DNA of 64,000 bases from Alkalihalobacterium chitinilyticum (GTDB lineage Bacteria; Bacillota; Bacilli; Bacillales; Bacillaceae_F). A program made the translations under genes and the position numbers. The stretch lies in the NCBI RefSeq assembly GCF_029028005.1, contig NZ_JAOTPO010000003.1, positions 124,001-188,000 on the forward strand. Reading direction: 5' to 3'. Shown here one piece after another: positions 59,569 to 64,000 of this stretch (within the stretch, counting starts at the first letter, position 1; every line of letters starts with the position of its first letter). The notes beneath the pieces are model-generated. The model made no database searches and was not told the origin of the DNA. It saw only the letters and a program-made list of their open reading frames with translations.

Positions 59569-60462
59569 CTATTCATTTGCCGGCGCAAAAGTAATCGTTA
59601 CCTTTTGGTGAACAGCTTCTAGTGGAAGTTCAAAAGGCTCTTCGTTTATGATTAATTGAACATTATTAGATGCACCAAGATTAAATGTAATTTCCTCTTC
59701 AGCACTAAAATCATAATCTAACTCATCGCCATCTTTAACTTCACCAGTAAAGAAGGAATTTCCTTTCGCATTTGCAATCCCAACATAGCTTCGACCCGCA
59801 GCCACAAGCCTTGCTTCAAATGTATCAGTTCCATCTAACGTATAGTAGCTATGATTTCCTGAAACATCAGTTTGTGAAAGGACTTGTGTTTGTTCCTCAA
59901 CCTCTTCTTCTTCAGGAGCAGGGCTTTCTTCTTCCACTGCTGCTACCTCTTCCTCTTCTTCATCGGGAACAGTTGGTATCTCTTCACTAATCTCGCCTTC
60001 GAATCTGTCATCTTGTTCCTCTGGAACAACTCCCTCAGCACTATCTTGTGAATTATACTGTGCAAACACCCATATGCCTGCAAACACAACAATAATAAGG
60101 AGTCCAGCAACTAACGCCGGAAAAATGGAATACCCTTTTGATTTCTTCTTAGGCGCAGTTGGTGTTTTTTGGGCTCGTGTGGTACGCCTTGAAGGTAATT
60201 CGGATCCTTCTTTGTGCGGATTAGGAAGTTCATTGCCAAACTCTTGAAAAATTTCTTCTGGGTCTAGACCGACTGCTTCCGCGTAGTTTTTAACAAAGGC
60301 ACGAGCATAAAATTTACCTGGAAGCGCATCAAAATTACCTTCTTCAATAGCTAGAAGATAGCGTTTTTGAATCTTCGTTGTCTTCTGTAAATCATCTAGG
60401 TTAATATCTTTCTGTTCTCTTGCTTCTCTTAATCTTTGGCCTAATTCAGACAATGAAAACAC
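59569..60462 (-). CDS. ymfM: RodZ-like cell-shape protein (YmfM)
   Basis: 297 residues. Cytoplasmic helix-turn-helix (LGQRLREAREQKDINLDDLQ, residues ~7-75), one membrane helix (about 113-133), an acidic Glu/Val/Pro-rich linker (about 140-195) and an external DUF4115-type beta domain. RodZ links MreB to the cell-wall machinery. It follows ymfK by 8 bases. Longer linker than enteric forms. Confidence 0.92.
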   Translation of the reverse strand: MFSLSELGQRLREAREQKDINLDDLQKTTKIQKRYLLAIEEGNFDALPGKFYARAFVKNYAEAVGLDPEEIFQEFGNELPNPHKEGSELPSRRTTRAQKTPTAPKKKSKGYSIFPALVAGLLIIVVFAGIWVFAQYNSQDSAEGVVPEEQDDRFEGEISEEIPTVPDEEEEEVAAVEEESPAPEEEEVEEQTQVLSQTDVSGNHSYYTLDGTDTFEARLVAAGRSYVGIANAKGNSFFTGEVKDGDELDYDFSAEEEITFNLGASNNVQLIINEEPFELPLEAVHQKVTITFAPANE

Positions 60463-60470
60463 CTACCAAC

Positions 60471-61238
60471 TTAACTAATATCGAAAGATGAAAAACCAGA
60501 TTCGACCACATCATAAGAAATCTCCTCTGTTTCATCATTTCGCAACTCAATAATTGTATCAAAATCATCTAACGTAAATTCTGTTTCTCTCACAAAAATA
60601 TCAGGATGCTCAATAACTTTAACGGCTGGCAGCCTCATTACATCATTGACTAATATTCTGTGTTTTTCTGTCGCTCTCATCGTAGAGACAATTCCATCAA
60701 TAATATAAATGTGATTTTCTCCTAGCTCATCATCTGCTAACTGACTTCTAACGGTTTGTCTAAGTAAAGTCGATGAGATGAATGACCAACGTTTATTAGC
60801 ACAAACACTTGCAGCCACAACAGACTCGGTCTTCCCGACACGAGGCATTCCACGGATCCCAATTAAGGAATGTTCGTTTTTCTTCATTAACTCAGCCATA
60901 AAGTCAACGAGCAAACCCAGTTCATTTCGAACAAAGCGAAATGTCTTTTTATCATCTGCATCACGTTCAATATAACGCCCGTGCCGTATAGCCATTCGGT
61001 CTCGTAAATGTGGTTCACGAAGTTTGATCACGGTAATATTGTCAATTGTATTAAGAATGGAATGAAACCTTTCGATTTGATCGTCACACGTACTGCGAAT
61101 TAGCATCCCCCGACGCTTATCTTCAACCCCATTAATTGTAACAATATTTATAGATAGCATTCCTAGCAATGATGCAATATCACCTAGCAAACCTGGACGA
61201 TTTTTATGTATTTGATATTCTAAGTACCACTCTTTCAT
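60471..61238 (-). CDS. ymfK: YmfK (DUF3388) ACT/P-loop protein
   Basis: 255 residues. An N-terminal ACT-like region (YLEYQIHKNRPGLLGDIASLLG) is followed by a P-loop-type segment GIRGMPRVGKTE and DGIVSTMRATEK. The function is unknown; the family is conserved in Bacillus beside ymfM. Ribosome site GGAGGGGG precedes the ATG. Confidence 0.92.
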   Translation of the reverse strand: MKEWYLEYQIHKNRPGLLGDIASLLGMLSINIVTINGVEDKRRGMLIRSTCDDQIERFHSILNTIDNITVIKLREPHLRDRMAIRHGRYIERDADDKKTFRFVRNELGLLVDFMAELMKKNEHSLIGIRGMPRVGKTESVVAASVCANKRWSFISSTLLRQTVRSQLADDELGENHIYIIDGIVSTMRATEKHRILVNDVMRLPAVKVIEHPDIFVRETEFTLDDFDTIIELRNDETEEISYDVVESGFSSFDIS

Positions 61239-61528
61239 TTCAGTCCCCCCTCCTTCATTTCCATTTTCTTAATAAAAAAATCTATACTATTTAAATTTAT
61301 GAAAAAGAATCGAGCCATATTTAAGAATAGTTCGACTTAAAATTCTATTCATTGTAAAGAAACATTTACCATTTTAACTTATATATTATCATTTTACGCT
61401 ATTAGTTGTGGAATAAACAAGTGATTTCTATTGGTCTCATAGTTTTTCACATCGTATCAAAAAATTATTTATATTTTTTCATATTTTTCTAAGACTTTTC
61501 GATTCTACAAGTTTTTATTACCTAATGA
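61239..61528. other. ymfJ-ymfK intergenic region
   Basis: About 290 AT-rich bases with no gene or clear structure beyond the terminator that follows. It presumably carries the ymfK-ymfM promoter. Confidence 0.5.
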
Positions 61529-61558
61529 AAAAGTGCTGCACATTAATGCAGCACTTTT
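61529..61558 (-). terminator. Terminator of ymfJ
   Basis: AAAAGTGCTGCA / TGCAGCACTTTT perfect 12-base arms with a 6-base loop, 3 bases from the ymfJ stop. Confidence 0.88.
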
Positions 61559-61561
61559 ATA

Positions 61562-61813
61562 TTAATGATTGTTTTGAACAAGCTTAACCATCATATTAGC
61601 GATAGCGTGTTGTTCTTGCTCATCTGCTACCTTCCATAAATCGGCTAATATACGTTCTTGTTCGTTTTTAGGCTCAACTTGTTGTGCTAAGTATTCCCCA
61701 ACTTGATAAGCAACATCAGAGATAACAGATTGGTTCATCCCTTCCTGTTGCGCTTGGTTGAGACGATCACCTAAAAAATCTTTCCACTGATCCCAATTAT
61801 CTAAAACTGACAC
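61562..61813 (-). CDS. ymfJ: YmfJ (DUF3243)
   Basis: 83 residues, helical: MSVLDNWDQWKDFLGDRLNQAQ, ISDVAYQVGEYLAQQVEPKN and VADEQEQHAIANMMVKLVQ. Recognised as DUF3243 by these stretches and by its place between ymfI and ymfK. Role unknown. GGAGG precedes the ATG. Confidence 0.93.
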   Translation of the reverse strand: MSVLDNWDQWKDFLGDRLNQAQQEGMNQSVISDVAYQVGEYLAQQVEPKNEQERILADLWKVADEQEQHAIANMMVKLVQNNH

Positions 61814-61900
61814 ATGAATCCCTCCTTAATATTAAGTTCAATCATAGTTTTTCATGAACGTAGGGAAATTATGCAAAATTGAATGTGTCAAAAAAAAGAA

Positions 61901-62626
61901 TTAACAATACCAAGCACCATTAACCGATAAAATTTGGCCATTAATATAACTTGCCTCATTGGAACTTAAAAAAGAAACCGCATTGGCGACTTCTCCAGGT
62001 GTCCCTAGTCTTCCCATCGGTATATCCTCTTCAAGATGCTCTAATTCCTGATCTGTGAATGATGTTAGCATATTCGTTTTTATCGCTCCTGGCGCCACAC
62101 CATTTACGCGAATAGCAGTCGGTCCTAATTCTTTTGCTAAAGCTTTTACAAAAGAATTTAACCCGCCTTTTACTGCTGAATAAACGACTTCACACGACGC
62201 TCCAGTTAAACCCCAGATCGAGGAAATAACAATAACTGACCCATTTTGTTTTCGGATCATTGGTGGTAATAAAGCCTTCGTTAATTGAATGGGCGTAGTT
62301 AAATTTAGTTGAATACTTCTTTCAATTTCTTCGTCTTTCATATCCGTCAACAAACCAACATAAGAAGAACCACTGTTATGGATAATCACATCAATCGGTT
62401 CCGTAATTTGATCGACTAAATAATTGACTGATCCTTTTTCGGATAAATCCGCATTAACAATTTGAACGTTCACTCCAAAAGTACGGCATATGTCGGCTGT
62501 CTTTTGAATACCTTGTTCATTTTTATAATAATGCAAGTAAAGAGAAAAACCACGAGCAGCCATTTTTTCTGCAATGGCTGCTCCAATGTCTCCACTTGCT
62601 CCTGTAATTAAGCAAGTTTGTTTCAA
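61901..62626 (-). CDS. ymfI: Short-chain dehydrogenase/reductase YmfI
   Basis: 241 residues, classical SDR. Cofactor loop TGASGDIGAAIAE, NNSG-equivalent HNSGSSY, catalytic Ser (VISSIWG) and YSAVK, and the PGAIKTNML segment. NAD(P)H-dependent; FabG-like, substrate unknown. It begins 1 base after ymfH ends, so both are co-translated. Confidence 0.93.
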   Translation of the reverse strand: MKQTCLITGASGDIGAAIAEKMAARGFSLYLHYYKNEQGIQKTADICRTFGVNVQIVNADLSEKGSVNYLVDQITEPIDVIIHNSGSSYVGLLTDMKDEEIERSIQLNLTTPIQLTKALLPPMIRKQNGSVIVISSIWGLTGASCEVVYSAVKGGLNSFVKALAKELGPTAIRVNGVAPGAIKTNMLTSFTDQELEHLEEDIPMGRLGTPGEVANAVSFLSSNEASYINGQILSVNGAWYC

Positions 62627-63928
62627 TTAACTTTCCTCCGTATACCCTTCAGGTTTCACCTGACAAACTGTAAATCGATCCATGTTAAAATGTTCTTTCA
62701 TGATGGCTGTTAATGTTTCCGCATCAATTTTTTCTAACGTGGACACAACGTCAAACAAATTCATATCATTAAATTGATAACGGGTAAATTGATTAGCAAT
62801 ATATTCAGGTGAATTTAATGATCTTAAGAATGATCCGATTTTTTTCTTCTTTGCTCGTTCAACCTCTGACTGATTTAATGAGCTAGAAATAAATCCTTCA
62901 ACCATCTCTTTAACCTTATCTGCTAATCGGTCTGGATACTTTGTATCTCCTCCGAGAATTGTAAATCCAAATCCATATTCCGCTGAATAATCAAATGAGA
63001 AGGTATCATCGATTAATCCTGCATCATAAAGCTCTTGATAATTGGATGAGCTTTGACCAAACATTAAATCAAGTAATATATTCATGCCAAGCTCATGTTC
63101 AAGTAAATCCGTTCCTTGTTTCGTCGGATTTCCTTCCTTAAAACCAACAAGACATTTTGGTGTTTGAACACTCATTGTAATGACATTTTTCTTTTTAGCA
63201 ACTTCCGCGCCTTCTGCCGGGAAGAACCGCTGAATTTGTTCAGGTTCTTTAAACGTCTTTTTCTGTTGATTTTCTTTTATTTGCTGTAGGATTTCACCCG
63301 GTTCGACAGGCCCTACCACAAACATTAACATATTACTTGGGTGATAGAATGTCTCATAACATTGGTATAATAAGTCCTTCGTTATTTTAGAAATCGAAGG
63401 AATCGTTCCTGCTATATCGATTTTTACAGGGTGGTGCTCATACATATTTTCAATGACACCAAAATATACACGCCAATCAGGGTTATCATCGTACATATTA
63501 ATTTCTTGACCGATAATTCCTTTTTCCTTCTCAACACTTTCTTCTGTAAAATAAGGGTGTTGAACGAAATTAAGTAATGTTTCAAGATTTTGATTTACAT
63601 TAGCAGTACTTGAAAACAAATAAGCAGTACGAGTAAAGCTTGTAAATGCATTTGCTTGTGCACCTTGTTTACTGAAATCTTGAAATACATCTCCATGCTC
63701 ATCTTCAAACATTTTGTGCTCTAAGAAATGAGCAATTCCGTCTGGAACGACAATCGCTTCTTTCGCTCCAAGTGGAATAAAATGATTGTCAATCGAACCG
63801 TATTTTGTTGTAAACGTAGCATATGTTTTGTTAAATCCTTTTTTCGGAAGGACATATACATCAAGACCATTTTCCAATTTTTCATAGTATAGCGTTTCTT
63901 TTAATTGATCGAATTGGATTTCTTTCAT
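62627..63928 (-). CDS. ymfH: M16-family zinc peptidase YmfH
   Basis: 433 residues. The inverted zinc motif HFLEH (in GIAHFLEHKMFED) with the distal Glu region (EKGIIGQEINMYDDNPDW) is intact, so this is the active member of the YmfF/YmfH pair. Processing peptidase-like fold. The ATG overlaps the ymfF stop (ATGA), preceded by AGGAGGGG. Confidence 0.94.
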   Translation of the reverse strand: MKEIQFDQLKETLYYEKLENGLDVYVLPKKGFNKTYATFTTKYGSIDNHFIPLGAKEAIVVPDGIAHFLEHKMFEDEHGDVFQDFSKQGAQANAFTSFTRTAYLFSSTANVNQNLETLLNFVQHPYFTEESVEKEKGIIGQEINMYDDNPDWRVYFGVIENMYEHHPVKIDIAGTIPSISKITKDLLYQCYETFYHPSNMLMFVVGPVEPGEILQQIKENQQKKTFKEPEQIQRFFPAEGAEVAKKKNVITMSVQTPKCLVGFKEGNPTKQGTDLLEHELGMNILLDLMFGQSSSNYQELYDAGLIDDTFSFDYSAEYGFGFTILGGDTKYPDRLADKVKEMVEGFISSSLNQSEVERAKKKKIGSFLRSLNSPEYIANQFTRYQFNDMNLFDVVSTLEKIDAETLTAIMKEHFNMDRFTVCQVKPEGYTEES

Positions 63929-64000
63929 GCTGTCGTCCCCTCCTTTCCTTTAAGGAAATAGATGGTATCTAACTTGATTTGATTCGCAATAGCTACAACA
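63925..64000 (-). CDS. ymfF: C-terminal end of YmfF, M16-like peptidase homologue (partial)
   Basis: Only the last 24 complete codons are in the window, ending KLDTIYFLKGKEGTTA; the rest lies beyond the right edge. The reading frame and its 4-base overlap with ymfH fit the conserved ymfF-ymfH pair. Too short to confirm by motifs. Confidence 0.6.
   Translation of the reverse strand, partial: VVAIANQIKLDTIYFLKGKEGTTA

Overview
The window comes from the chromosome of an AT-rich, spore-forming member of the Bacillaceae. CotE, an alpha/beta SASP, SpoVS, SpoVK, a Spo0E-like phosphatase, SirA and a YjcZ-type peptide all point to sporulation. From about 11.7 kb to the right edge the gene order follows the Bacillus subtilis backbone (yneK-ccdC ... 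tkt-lexA-glnA-hfq-mutSL-cotE-ricA-miaB-spoVS-rny-recA-cinA-pgsA-ymfM...ymfF), almost all on the minus strand. The organism also encodes selenocysteine: selB starts at the left edge and a clear tRNA-Sec (selC) with a UCA anticodon lies at 4.6 kb, which is uncommon among Bacillus relatives. The genus cannot be fixed from this window.

Layout. 0-5 kb: selB (partial), a membrane PAS histidine kinase, a YuiD-like membrane protein, a DUF3900-type protein, selC and a tiny zinc-ribbon gene. 5-11 kb: accessory region with a secreted M14 peptidase, a stand-alone RND exporter, a SASP, a YjcZ peptide and two gene-poor gaps, one holding a strong C-rich hairpin. 11-18 kb: small membrane genes, then a thiol/copper cluster (Lgt-like protein, TlpA-like thioredoxin, beta-propeller lipoprotein, copZ-copA-csoR) with a CsoR operator inside the promoter. 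18-22 kb: Spo0E-like gene and a heterodimeric ABC exporter. 22-33 kb: yneF, sirA, tkt, the SOS group ynzC-yneB-yneA facing lexA across three LexA boxes, glnA-glnR with GlnR boxes, ynbB, hflX, spoVK. 33-50 kb: hfq-miaA, a methyltransferase, mutL-mutS, cotE, ricA-miaB, a universal stress protein, korA-korB, spoVS, ymdB, rny. 50-54 kb: a four-gene Mre11/Rad50-like operon in which the Rad50 homologue is split into three proteins. 54-64 kb: recA, a DEAD-box helicase, cinA, pgsA, yajQ and the ymf genes.

How the genes work together. Several groups form functional units: RNase Y with RicA, YmdB and Hfq in RNA turnover; MutS-MutL, RecA, LexA, YneA and the split Mre11/Rad50 operon in DNA repair and the SOS checkpoint; GlnR-GlnA in nitrogen control; CsoR-CopA-CopZ in copper efflux. 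The most notable unexplained items are the split Rad50 operon, a structured segment ahead of cotE that also holds a UGA-interrupted reading frame with a SECIS-like stem, a C-rich hairpin at 10.3 kb, and a repeated palindromic GTGTCAGGCAC element beside mutS and on both sides of recA.
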